A DNA stretch of 64,000 nucleotides, taken from positions 186,001 to 250,000 of the forward strand of contig NZ_JABGNA010000003.1 in NCBI RefSeq assembly GCF_013149275.1, read 5' to 3'. Positions 52,824-61,333 of this stretch are shown here, in pieces. Both the position numbers and the translations under genes were made by a program. The DNA comes from Mucilaginibacter sp. SG564. GTDB taxonomy: Bacteria; Bacteroidota; Bacteroidia; Sphingobacteriales; Sphingobacteriaceae. A model generated the notes under the pieces. That model saw only the letters and a list, made by a program, of their open reading frames with translations. It did no database searches and was not told the origin of the DNA. Positions within the stretch are counted from its first letter, which is position 1. Each line of letters opens with the position of its first letter.

Positions 52824-54231
52824 CCAAACTGTCTATTTTAAACATGCCTCCAAACAACCTGCCCGAAACCTGTTTGCTGGCCGGGAAACTGTAGGATGTT
52901 TGTACCGGCGTTACACAGTTATTAAATACCACATGCTTTAATACCAGGGCATCATTGTATGTAGTAATAGCTGTTTTAAAACCTTCAAAAGCTACGCTAT
53001 CCAACACGATGAACTTACAGGTAGCCGCCAATGTAAGCGCTGGCCCATGGTATAGAGAGTCGCGTTTAAAAAGGATGGTTCCTTTTGCTTTGATGTACAA
53101 GCTGTCGACATCAATATGCAGGCTGTCGGTTAAAACAATCGGTTGGGGATAATCAGCAGCGGATAATACCAGCGTTTTTCCTTTGAGCTTGTTAATAGTA
53201 TCCTGCAGTTTAATTTCCTGGGCGTTTTTAACTTTAACGGGAACGAGCGGCACTTTTACAGTAGTTTGCTTCAGCTGGTAATTAAGCCAATATTGCCATA
53301 AGAAACCTGCTACTGCCAGGGCCAGCAATATGAAAAGCATGATCATACTGCCCCGGTTGCTTTTTCTCCTGACTGGTACAGTTGCCGGGCCGTCGGGTAG
53401 TTTTGGCTGCGCCAGCGGATCGACGATCTCGTCTGTAACCTTCGCGGTTGCAGCCGGACGGGTAGCGCTATGTTGCCTTGGTGCCTTGTCATTTTGAACA
53501 AGCACTACCGTCACATTATCTTTTCCGCCCTTACTATTGGCGGCATCTATGAGCTTTTTGCCTTTCTCTTCAATTGCGTTATTGTTGGTCAGGATGCCGG
53601 TGATCAGGTTTTTATCAACCAGGTCGGTGAGGCCATCGCTGCAAACCAGCAGGGTATCGCCAGGTAAAAAGGGCGAGTGACCGGTCTCCACAAAATCAGG
53701 ATCTTTGGATATCTCGGGATTAAAACCAAGCGCTTTATTAATTTCATTGCGTTTAGGGTGATCCATGGCGGCCTCTTCAGTCAGGCGTCCGGAATCTTCA
53801 AGGAAACCAACAAAGGAGTGATCTTTAGATATTTTGATGAGGGTATGATCGCGCAGCAGGTACAGGCGTGTATCGCCTACATGAGCATAATAAAACTGGT
53901 TGTTCTGCAAGTCGATCACAGCCAGGGTAAGCACGCAGGCCATGCTCTCCAGTTGCTTATCTGTTCGTTTTTTATCGTATATTTTTTGATTGGCTATTAC
54001 AATGGTATTTACCAATAGCGGTACCACATCGCCTGCAATGTAGGCCAGCTGCTCCAGGATGCAATCACGAGCTATATCAGCAGCTACTTCGCCACCCACA
54101 TAGCCGCCAACGCCATCAATTACGCAGGCAATAATAAAATTACCGTCACCGGATCTCTGGGCAATAAAGGTATCCTCATTATTATCCCGCTGCCGGCCAA
54201 TATCTGTTATTCCGAAAAAATTATTTGCCAT
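52783..54231 (-). CDS. PP2C-type Ser/Thr phosphatase with membrane helix and extracytoplasmic domain
   Basis: This 482-residue protein has a cytoplasmic PPM phosphatase domain (residues 1-250) with the metal-binding motifs RQRDNNEDTF, VIDGVGGYVGGE, CSDGLTDL and GGKDNVTVV. A Pro-rich linker, one membrane helix (about 293-315) and a beta-rich extracytoplasmic domain of about 165 residues follow. It should reverse the action of the kinase encoded upstream. The start overlaps a 33-codon membrane peptide gene by 11 bases. The last dozen residues (RGKSQESGIKTK) are encoded by a 7-mer repeat. Confidence 0.92.
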   Translation of the reverse strand: MANNFFGITDIGRQRDNNEDTFIAQRSGDGNFIIACVIDGVGGYVGGEVAADIARDCILEQLAYIAGDVVPLLVNTIVIANQKIYDKKRTDKQLESMACVLTLAVIDLQNNQFYYAHVGDTRLYLLRDHTLIKISKDHSFVGFLEDSGRLTEEAAMDHPKRNEINKALGFNPEISKDPDFVETGHSPFLPGDTLLVCSDGLTDLVDKNLITGILTNNNAIEEKGKKLIDAANSKGGKDNVTVVLVQNDKAPRQHSATRPAATAKVTDEIVDPLAQPKLPDGPATVPVRRKSNRGSMIMLFILLALAVAGFLWQYWLNYQLKQTTVKVPLVPVKVKNAQEIKLQDTINKLKGKTLVLSAADYPQPIVLTDSLHIDVDSLYIKAKGTILFKRDSLYHGPALTLAATCKFIVLDSVAFEGFKTAITTYNDALVLKHVVFNNCVTPVQTSYSFPASKQVSGRLFGGMFKIDSLVRGKSQESGIKTK

Positions 54232-54322
54232 GGTTTTTACTGGAATTTTTGATGTCGATAAAATGGGCTATTAATAATAAAACGCCTATTGCCAACAGCC
54301 CGAATGATAATATTTGCGACAT
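54221..54322 (-). CDS. 33-residue single-helix membrane peptide, translationally coupled
   Basis: The ATG at 54322 shares bases with the stop codon of the preceding gene (TAATG), and the stop at 54221 lies 11 bases inside the phosphatase gene, so all three are likely translated in sequence. The peptide is MSQILSFGLLAIGVLLL, then IAHFIDIKN and a polar end: one membrane helix with a short cytoplasmic tail. Too short for usual gene finders, its double overlap makes it believable. It may act as a small membrane partner of the kinase/phosphatase pair. Confidence 0.55.
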   Translation of the reverse strand: MSQILSFGLLAIGVLLLIAHFIDIKNSSKNHGK

Positions 54323-55284
54323 TATGCTTCGGGTTTAAATAGGTTAATACCGATGATGCCGTTCAGTAATATTTTGGAATTAAAAGGAAGATCAACCCAT
54401 TGCGGCGCGTTTACATCGCTGCGGGGTACTTCCTGTTCGTTGATCAGTGTAAGCTCACCGAACGAGGCCAGGTAAAATTTACCATCGGCCTTGTTAAGCC
54501 TGATGCGCAGGTGCGGGGTGTTCACCCAATCGCTTGGTACTTTAAATATGGCGCGTTCTTCCCGACTTTCGTCGTTGCCCGATACCACAATATCGTCATC
54601 CATTACCAGGTACTCTACCTTGCGGCCCACAAACTGCTTATCGGGCATAATGGTATCCAGACGGGCCAGTATCTTATCACCAGGCCGGTCAAGCTCTTTT
54701 TCTTTATGGTTCAGATCGTAAGCGTAGGGTAGTTCATAATAACCTTCGCTGTAATAGGTAAAGCCCTTGAGTATATCGTTGCTGATATCCAATGTTTGGG
54801 CCACACCAGTATGGCGGGGGATGAAAGTTACCCGCAAATTCTCTTCCTTTTTATCGCTACCGGGTAAAAGCTTACCAATAAATCCTTTATCGCCCTTGGC
54901 ATAATCAGGATGCGAAACCAACCGGAATACCCATTTGGAACTGGATGGCTCCACTTTTTTGCCAACTTCCTGGTATTCACGCAACAACTCATAGAATTTT
55001 TTTACCGACTCGTTAACGATGATACCAAAAAGTCCGGAGCGGTTATTGATAAACTCCTGGTAGTCTTCCTCGTTAAAACTGATGATAAACTCGTGATAAA
55101 ATACCACTCTATCGGCAAAGGAAAGCTGGCCGATAGATTCTTTAAATTTTTCGATAATGTACAAATAAACATCATCGGGAGTAAGTGCTTTTATCGTTGC
55201 GGCTTCGGCATTGGCTGGTTTGCCGTTTGGCAAAAACCAATCCTGCAGCCCTATCTTTTGCCAGAATGTTGATTTTGATTCCAT
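54322..55284 (-). CDS. conserved hypothetical of the kinase cluster, possible FHA-like C-terminus
   Basis: The 320-residue cytoplasmic protein has an N-terminal helical part (residues 25-120), a middle with VTFIPRHTGVAQTLDISNDI, and a C-terminal beta-rich domain of about 100 residues (YLVMDDDIVVSGNDESREE; LRIRLNKADGKFYLASFGE; FNSKILLNGIIGINLF). Strand spacing and the final hydrophobic glycine-containing strand resemble an FHA domain, but the Arg-Ser-His signature is not evident. It could be a scaffold for the adjacent kinase and phosphatase. I do not recognise a named family. Confidence 0.65.
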   Translation of the reverse strand: MESKSTFWQKIGLQDWFLPNGKPANAEAATIKALTPDDVYLYIIEKFKESIGQLSFADRVVFYHEFIISFNEEDYQEFINNRSGLFGIIVNESVKKFYELLREYQEVGKKVEPSSSKWVFRLVSHPDYAKGDKGFIGKLLPGSDKKEENLRVTFIPRHTGVAQTLDISNDILKGFTYYSEGYYELPYAYDLNHKEKELDRPGDKILARLDTIMPDKQFVGRKVEYLVMDDDIVVSGNDESREERAIFKVPSDWVNTPHLRIRLNKADGKFYLASFGELTLINEQEVPRSDVNAPQWVDLPFNSKILLNGIIGINLFKPEA

Positions 55285-55296
55285 TCTTTATGTTTA

Positions 55297-55430
55297 ATTC
55301 TAAACTCTAATCTCTAAATCCTAATACCTAAGTTCTAATTTCTGAACTCTAAAACCTAAATTCTAAATTGCCCGGCATTTTTACTCACTACTCCACTACT
55401 CCACTACTCCACTACTCACTACTCACTACT
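55297..55430. repeat. ten-unit 7-mer array followed by a CACTACTC array
   Basis: 55297-55369 holds CTAAACT, CTAATCT, CTAAATC, CTAATAC, CTAAGTT, CTAATTT, CTGAACT, CTAAAAC, CTAAATT in strict 7-base period. 55383-55430 then repeats ACTACTCC and ACTACTC. Together they fill the gap between the kinase stop codon and the next gene. Confidence 0.8.
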
Positions 55431-56868
55431 AAAAATTCAAATTGGAGGTATCCTTGGTTTTGGCGCTATCGCGATAAAACTGGGGTTCCTGTGTATTTGT
55501 TTTTTTATATTTCATCCCTTTGAGTATAGAGTCGGTCTGCGAATCAACTTCGGGTGGTATACCCGATTCGTCATTGGTTGGGGTGGTATCCTGCTGTGGC
55601 TTTTCTTGTTCCTTTTTTTGAGGAAGGACAACATTTTTAGTAGAGTCTACAGGCTTTTTTGATGATTTAAACAAACGGTTGTAAACACCATGATATATCC
55701 TGTCGCCATATTTGCTTAACACCACTGCCGAAAACACGGTAAATCCGCAAAGCATCAGCATAAAAAACACAAAAATCGGTTTCGACATGCGTACCTGCTT
55801 CCCGTCATCCACAGGTTTATCAATCCCGTCTGTGACCACCGGCTGAAGCGCTTTATTATTTTCGGCTTCCTGGTAATATAAAAGCAAGCCTTGCAAACGC
55901 TCATTCTCTTTAAGCAATACCGATGAGTTCCAGGTATCATCAACCTGGTTATTGCTTACTGCCGATATACTGCTGTGCATCAGGGTTTCCTGCAGTTCAA
56001 TACCATCAGCAAACCTATCGTCCGGGTCTTTTTTAAGGCATTTGGCCATTATTTGCAGCAACCAGGCCGGTACCAGCATTTCATGCTCTTTTTTCTGATC
56101 GGCCCAGCTTTCGGGCAGATTGTTTTTGCGCAACTCCATCACATCGGGCACCGGCGATTCCATATGGGCCAGCATCACGGCGTTACGCGCGGTTTCGCCA
56201 TTGTCACGTAGTGGGAACGGCACCTGGCCTGCTATCAACTCATACAAAATAACGCCGTAGCTGTACACATCGGTCTGAAAATACATCAGGCCCTCATTTT
56301 GTTCGGGCGCCATAAATTCTATAGCCCCGGCATGACGGATACTGGTACGACGCTGATCATCAGACATCGCCGAAAGACCAAAATCCAACAACACATAATT
56401 GCCCGTGTGGATATTGAACTTGACATTATTGCTCTTGATATCGCCATGCTTTACCGAAACTTTATGACAGTGCGACAGTGCGTTGGCCAATTGATCTGCC
56501 AGTTTAATGATCTCTTTGATGGTGAAGATGGGTTCGTGTGGTGGTTTCAGCAGATCCTCCAGATCGGGGCCATCAATAAATTCCATTTCAATAAACGGGA
56601 ACGAACCGCTTTCTGTAATGCCCGAATTCAGGATCTTAACTACGTTGGGATTAGGTTCTTCGTTTACCTTTTTTAATTTTTCAACCTCGTTTTGAAAATT
56701 ACGAAAATTCTTATCGTCGGTGCTTTCGGTATGGATAGGGGTTGGTAACAGCTTTACAGCGGTAATGATAGGGCCGTAACGTCTGCCTTTGTAAACTGAG
56801 CCCTGGCCGCCCGTTCGTAAAGCACCCATATTTTCCAAGCCCTCGGTTATTGTAAATACTTTGCTCAT
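55429..56868 (-). CDS. membrane-anchored Ser/Thr protein kinase (Hanks type)
   Basis: This 479-residue kinase has a cytoplasmic catalytic domain (residues 10-290): a Gly loop TGGQGSVYKG, ATP lysine in AVKLLP, catalytic loop KHGDIKSNNVKF (HGD in place of HRD, so a non-RD-type kinase), LLDFGLS, and FMAPEQ. A linker, one membrane helix (about 373-395) and a short Lys/Pro-rich extracytoplasmic tail without PASTA repeats follow. It begins a same-strand series with an FHA-like protein, a PP2C phosphatase, a FtsW-PBP fusion and an FHA protein, suggesting control of cell-wall synthesis. Confidence 0.93.
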   Translation of the reverse strand: MSKVFTITEGLENMGALRTGGQGSVYKGRRYGPIITAVKLLPTPIHTESTDDKNFRNFQNEVEKLKKVNEEPNPNVVKILNSGITESGSFPFIEMEFIDGPDLEDLLKPPHEPIFTIKEIIKLADQLANALSHCHKVSVKHGDIKSNNVKFNIHTGNYVLLDFGLSAMSDDQRRTSIRHAGAIEFMAPEQNEGLMYFQTDVYSYGVILYELIAGQVPFPLRDNGETARNAVMLAHMESPVPDVMELRKNNLPESWADQKKEHEMLVPAWLLQIMAKCLKKDPDDRFADGIELQETLMHSSISAVSNNQVDDTWNSSVLLKENERLQGLLLYYQEAENNKALQPVVTDGIDKPVDDGKQVRMSKPIFVFFMLMLCGFTVFSAVVLSKYGDRIYHGVYNRLFKSSKKPVDSTKNVVLPQKKEQEKPQQDTTPTNDESGIPPEVDSQTDSILKGMKYKKTNTQEPQFYRDSAKTKDTSNLNF

Positions 56869-57002
56869 GGAGTAATTGTCCTCGCGGTGCTTTCTGTGTA
56901 AAATAATTGCATATCAAACAGTATATTATTTCAACATAACGCACGCATTAGTGTTTGGTATAAAATTAGGAAAAAAAATATGGATGACTGTCTGAATCAG
57001 AA

Positions 57003-57066
57003 TTTACAGAATTTTAGAATTAACAAAATGCTTATGTAGATTCTGAAAATTCTAAAATTCTGTAAA
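57003..57066. repeat. perfect 19-bp inverted repeat
   Basis: TTTACAGAATTTTAGAATT (57003-57021) is exactly complementary to 57048-57066, with a 26-base loop. The sequence has a 7-base rhythm (ACAGAATTTTAGAATT). It lies between the GH20 stop codon and the kinase start. Confidence 0.75.
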
Positions 57067-57105
57067 CGGCGAAGCCCTCAACGAAGTTAATTCTGATTCA
57101 TACAT

Positions 57106-59397
57106 CTACTTCACTATCAGTTCATCCACCATCAGCCAGGCCTTGGCGCCGGCAATGTATTCGCCGGGTGGGATAATACCTTTGTTGGTGCCTTTTACCC
57201 GGATGTACCGGGCTTGCGTGGCTTTTATATTGGCCCTTACGGCATTGATTCCGTTATCATTAAAAGTAGTTTGACGATATACTTCGGTATAGTTTTTACC
57301 ATCTGTTGATGTTTCAAAGGTAAGCAGCGTGGGTTCCCACATTTTTTGCCAGTGATATTTTAAGATATTGATACCCAATTGTGATACCGGCTGAACTTTC
57401 CCCAGATCAACCACTGCTTCCAGATCATCGCCGTTAAAACCGTACCATTGCTCGTCGTTGTACAGTTTACTGCCAAAAACGCCATTCACCAGGCCAAACG
57501 TATTGCCGGGATTATACCCTCCCTGCGGTTGATTGGTAAGCGTTACGGTTTTACCGATGGCCTTATCCAAGTAAAAATCTTTCTGGTAAACCCGGCCAAT
57601 TTGTTTAGCACCGCTGAACACCGCCGCCTTTATTTGTCCGGATGTGGTAACAATAAAAGGCTTGTTGTATTTTTTACTTTTTAAGCCGGGGGTGGTACCA
57701 TTGGTGGTATAATAGATCTGAGCGTTGGGCAAAGTACTGCTCAGCGCAAGTTGTACCTGGTGATCTGCCGATTCTGTTACGCTATCGGTAATTTCATCAA
57801 AAGTATCAGCAGCATTGATATTGAGCTGTTTAAGCAGAGAATGTTCGTAACGCAGGTGTTTTAAAAAGTTGGAATAGCTTTTATTTCCTTTCGTTGTCCA
57901 TCCAATTTCGGATAAAGCCAGTATCCGCGGAAATATCTGGTGCTCGGCCTGTGCAGTGCTGGCCAGGTATTCACTCCAGGCATTGGCTTGTACGCCTTTG
58001 ATGTATTTAGCCTCATCGTCGCTTAACTCTTTGGTGATGGGCTCGTAATTATAAACTTTACTTAAAGGGGTGTACCCTCCGCCAGCTAAAGGTTCGCTGG
58101 GGTATAAGGATTGATAATAATCCAGGTAAACATATTTTTCTGGCGTCATGATGGCATTGTGATGCAGCTTGGCCGCAGCAATGCCGCCCTCCTCGCCTGT
58201 CCAGCTCATTACGGTGGCACCGGGTGCCAGGCCGCCTTCCAGGATCTCATCCCAGCCGATGATCTGCCGTCCTTTGCTGTTCAGGTATTTTTCCATCCTG
58301 CCGATAAAATAGCTTTGCAACTCGTGCTCATCCTTCAAATGCTCATCCTTGATGCGTTGCTGGCATTTAGGGCAGGTTTTCCATTTGGTTTTAGGGCATT
58401 CATCCCCACCGATGTGGATGTATCTGGAAGGAAATAGCGGCAGTACTTCATCCAGCACATTTTGCAAAAAGGTAAAAGTTCGCTCGTTGCCGGCACAATA
58501 TACATCGTCAAAAATACCCCAGTAGGTAGCCGCTTTGTAGGGGCCGCCGGTACATCCCAGTTCGGAATAGGCAGACAATGCCGCCAGCGCGTGGCCGGGC
58601 ATTTCAATTTCGGGAATAATAGTGATATGCCTTTGCGTTGCATAAGCAACTACCGCTTTTACTTCCTCCTGTGTATAATAACCGCCATAACGTTTGCCGT
58701 CAAAGCGGTGCGGACTATCCCTTTTATGACCAATGATGGTTTCATCGCGATAAGCAGAAATGCTTTGCAGCAAAGGGTACTTTTTAATCTCGATGCGCCA
58801 TCCTTGATCATCGGTGAGGTGCCAGTGAAAAGTATTGATCTTGTACAAAGCCAGCAGATCAATCCATTTTTTGATAGCATCTACCTTAAAAAAATGTCTG
58901 CTCACATCCAGGTGCATTCCCCGGTAGGCAAATCGCGGATGATCTTCGATAGTGCAACCCTGCACGGTTATTTTCCCATTTGATTTATGAAGTAATTGAA
59001 GGAGTGATTGCAAGCCATAGAATACGCCAGCCTGATCGTGCCCGGTTATACTGATCTGTTTTGAGGTTACGGATAACTTATACCCCTCCGCTTGCGTAAC
59101 TGCTACAGAGTCAATACGCAATTGAAGCGCACCCGTATTTTTGCCATTTTTTAAGGTATATCCAGCTAAAGAACGAAAATATTGGTTAAAAAAAATGAGG
59201 TTATCTGTGCTGATGCCATCCCCAACACCTATCGCTACATTTGGCGAGAATCTGAATACATCACCAGTTTTTTGAATACGATAAGGTTGCGGTATAATAC
59301 CCTGCTCTTTAACCTGGGCATGTACTCCACCCATCAATAAACAAAGAAATAGCGTATAACAAATATTTTTAAAAACGGTAGTGCAGGTATTGATCAT
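57106..59397 (-). CDS. GH20 beta-N-acetylhexosaminidase with F5/8-type C-terminal module
   Basis: This 763-residue exported enzyme is a second GH20 in the window. It has a signal region, a GH20b domain (IIPQPYRIQKTGDVFRF), a catalytic barrel with HWHLTDDQGWRIEIKKYP and catalytic HIGGDECPKTKWKTCPKC, a chitobiase-type C-terminal beta domain (YYTTNGTTPGLKSKKY) and a discoidin-like module (about residues 620-763). It cleaves terminal HexNAc. It is separated from the large glycan locus and has no SusC/D nearby; chitin or peptidoglycan fragments are alternative substrates. Confidence 0.94.
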   Translation of the reverse strand: MINTCTTVFKNICYTLFLCLLMGGVHAQVKEQGIIPQPYRIQKTGDVFRFSPNVAIGVGDGISTDNLIFFNQYFRSLAGYTLKNGKNTGALQLRIDSVAVTQAEGYKLSVTSKQISITGHDQAGVFYGLQSLLQLLHKSNGKITVQGCTIEDHPRFAYRGMHLDVSRHFFKVDAIKKWIDLLALYKINTFHWHLTDDQGWRIEIKKYPLLQSISAYRDETIIGHKRDSPHRFDGKRYGGYYTQEEVKAVVAYATQRHITIIPEIEMPGHALAALSAYSELGCTGGPYKAATYWGIFDDVYCAGNERTFTFLQNVLDEVLPLFPSRYIHIGGDECPKTKWKTCPKCQQRIKDEHLKDEHELQSYFIGRMEKYLNSKGRQIIGWDEILEGGLAPGATVMSWTGEEGGIAAAKLHHNAIMTPEKYVYLDYYQSLYPSEPLAGGGYTPLSKVYNYEPITKELSDDEAKYIKGVQANAWSEYLASTAQAEHQIFPRILALSEIGWTTKGNKSYSNFLKHLRYEHSLLKQLNINAADTFDEITDSVTESADHQVQLALSSTLPNAQIYYTTNGTTPGLKSKKYNKPFIVTTSGQIKAAVFSGAKQIGRVYQKDFYLDKAIGKTVTLTNQPQGGYNPGNTFGLVNGVFGSKLYNDEQWYGFNGDDLEAVVDLGKVQPVSQLGINILKYHWQKMWEPTLLTFETSTDGKNYTEVYRQTTFNDNGINAVRANIKATQARYIRVKGTNKGIIPPGEYIAGAKAWLMVDELIVK

Positions 59398-59519
59398 CGG
59401 CGTAGAGTTGTTAAAGCCGAATATAGTTGTTTACCATTAAAAAAAGCACGATACATTAGCTTATTCCTTAATAGGGAAATAAGAATAAATCATTATATTC
59501 AATAATTAAAATATTATTT

Positions 59520-59903
59520 ATGCCCTCATATTTTCCTTTCTTAGTATTAGTCACACCATTCCTGATAGTAGTCATTGTACTACTTATCCCTCGTGTTAAA
59601 TCAAAAATCAGAAAGGAACAGTATTACCCAACATTAGGGCTGATGTGTTTATTCGTATTGGTTTCCACTGCCCTCTCTATATGGGCAATGCACGGATTAA
59701 ATGAAGCAAAAGATTACAGTTTTAACGGCATAATAGAGCAGGCATACTATGAAAAGCCTAAACAAATACCGCATATAACCATTAAAGGAATAAAGTATGA
59801 CCTGGGCAGCCTAAATTATCCTGATTATGATACGATTTTAGCCGGAGACAGTGCAATAAAACAAAAGGGAACACTTACATTCAGGTTGATAAAAAAACAA
59901 TAG
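59520..59903 (+). CDS. hypothetical two-helix membrane protein
   Basis: The 127-residue product has two N-terminal membrane helices (FLVLVTPFLIVVIVLLIP and LGLMCLFVLVSTALSIWAM), then a polar domain of about 65 residues (ITIKGIKYDLGSLNYPDY). It is divergent from the GH20 gene. No family is recognised. The DNA is AT-rich. Confidence 0.65.
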   Translation: MPSYFPFLVLVTPFLIVVIVLLIPRVKSKIRKEQYYPTLGLMCLFVLVSTALSIWAMHGLNEAKDYSFNGIIEQAYYEKPKQIPHITIKGIKYDLGSLNYPDYDTILAGDSAIKQKGTLTFRLIKKQ

Positions 59904-59942
59904 ACATTGTTTTTCATTCTACTTTTAGTACACTGCCCTACT

Positions 59943-60773
59943 CTACAAAGCCCCTATCGCTTTCTTATAATTATTAATGGCCCTGATGATAGACTGAACG
60001 ATCTCGTTTTGTCCTTCGGGTGAGTTCAGATAATCTTCTTCTTCGGGGTTATTAATAAAACCGGTTTCAATGAGTACGGCAGGCATAGCGCTGTGGGCCA
60101 GTACCAGTACGCCCTGCTCCTTTACACCATTACTTTCGCGCCCGTTGGTATCTACAAACTCGGTGTTGAGCAGATCGCCAAAGAGGATACTTTGTTTGCG
60201 GTATTTTTGGATGTAAGCATTGAGGATGATGAGATTGGAAGGATCGCTTTCATCATAGCTCTCGTAATTTTGCTTGTAATCTTTTTCGATAAATATGGAA
60301 GAGTTTTCGCGTACGGCTTCTTCCTGCTCCTTTAACCGGTGAAAACCATAAACCAGCAACAATACACCTTTCCGCTTATGCGCGATAGCCGCGTTACCTT
60401 CGGGCGAGGAATTACAGTGTATAGAGATAAACAGGTTACCATGATTCTGATTAGCTATGGCCGATCGCTGGTTAAGTGGTATAAAAGTATCATCGGTGCG
60501 AGTCATGATAGCCTTAACACTGGTGATCTGCGAATCGATAGCTGCTTTTAATCTTTTGGCGATGGCCAGAGTTACCGTTTTCTCGTTAGAGTATGATCCA
60601 CGCGCGCCGGGATCTTTACCGCCGTGACCGGCATCAATAATAATGGTTTTGAATTTGAAGGTAGATGCAACAGGTATAGTATCCCTGCCGGGGGTAAATG
60701 AGCAAAGACTAAGAAATAAAAATAGAAGTCCGCAGTTTACAATTAGGTAAAAAAACTTTTTATTCCCGATCAT
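59943..60773 (-). CDS. N-acetylmuramoyl-L-alanine amidase (Amidase_3)
   Basis: The 276-residue exported zinc amidase cuts the bond between MurNAc and the stem peptide. Signal region MIGNKKFFYLIVNCGLLFLF is followed by the catalytic domain: IIIDAGHGGKDPGARG (first His), SNEKTVTL (Glu), LFISIHCNSSP (second His), and AVLIETGFINNPEEEDYL (catalytic Glu). An inserted helical loop near residues 140-190 may regulate access. The start overlaps the stop of the Fur-family gene by 4 bases, so the two are co-transcribed. Confidence 0.95.
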   Translation of the reverse strand: MIGNKKFFYLIVNCGLLFLFLSLCSFTPGRDTIPVASTFKFKTIIIDAGHGGKDPGARGSYSNEKTVTLAIAKRLKAAIDSQITSVKAIMTRTDDTFIPLNQRSAIANQNHGNLFISIHCNSSPEGNAAIAHKRKGVLLLVYGFHRLKEQEEAVRENSSIFIEKDYKQNYESYDESDPSNLIILNAYIQKYRKQSILFGDLLNTEFVDTNGRESNGVKEQGVLVLAHSAMPAVLIETGFINNPEEEDYLNSPEGQNEIVQSIIRAINNYKKAIGAL

Positions 60774-61216
60774 TTTTTGGCGGCTTTTTTACTGCATTTT
60801 GGGCATAGGCCAGTAGCATACAACGTAAAACCAGTGGGTTCAAATCCTGCGGGAAGTTTTATTGGCGGCAGATGCAGGTCGTCTAAACAATAAACATTTT
60901 TGCAATTGGTACAGTTAAAATGCAAATGTTCATCATGATGGTGACCTTCATCGCAGTTGGAGCTGCACAGCGCGTAATTGGCTGTACCGTTTAAATCAAA
61001 TACCTTATGGATAATGCCTTTTTCTTCAAAAGCATTGAGGATGCGGTAAAGCGTAACCCGGTCAATATCGCTCATCACGCTTTCCAGATCGGGCTGGGAA
61101 GTGGCCGCACTTCTTGACGACATCATGGATAAAACCCTGAGCCTTGGGGCGGTTTTTTTTAAATGATGCTTGTTCAGCAAGTCTTCAAAATGAAAATTAT
61201 TGCGGGTTTGTGTCAT
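60770..61216 (-). CDS. Fur-family metal-responsive repressor (Zur-like candidate)
   Basis: The 148-residue regulator has a winged-helix domain (residues 10-85, with KTAPRLRVLSMM and SDIDRVTLYRILNAFEEKG) and a dimerisation domain with metal-site His residues (GHHHDEHLHFNC) and two structural zinc CxxC pairs (CTNC and CPKC). Family members repress metal uptake or storage genes when metal-loaded. Nearby metal genes (MerC-like, COG0523 GTPase) share a palindromic operator, which fits Zur. A TAAATTTG promoter box lies upstream at 61244-61251. Confidence 0.9.
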   Translation of the reverse strand: MTQTRNNFHFEDLLNKHHLKKTAPRLRVLSMMSSRSAATSQPDLESVMSDIDRVTLYRILNAFEEKGIIHKVFDLNGTANYALCSSNCDEGHHHDEHLHFNCTNCKNVYCLDDLHLPPIKLPAGFEPTGFTLYATGLCPKCSKKAAKK

Positions 61217-61243
61217 TTAACTGGGGAATAATATAAAAGCCTA

Positions 61244-61251
61244 CAAATTTA
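61244..61251 (-). promoter_or_regulatory. -7 promoter box of the Fur-family gene
   Basis: TAAATTTG on the minus strand, 28 bases upstream of ATG 61216. Confidence 0.5.
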
Positions 61252-61333
61252 ACAAGAATAACTAAGGGTTTAAAATATGGTTTTGTTAAAAGGCTAATAT
61301 CAACTATTCATTGCCCTTCCACCTCCTTTCCGG

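Noticed and set aside
55297..55430. CRISPR-like look of regularly repeated short words
   Set aside because: The units are 7-8 bases with no spacers and no cas genes nearby.
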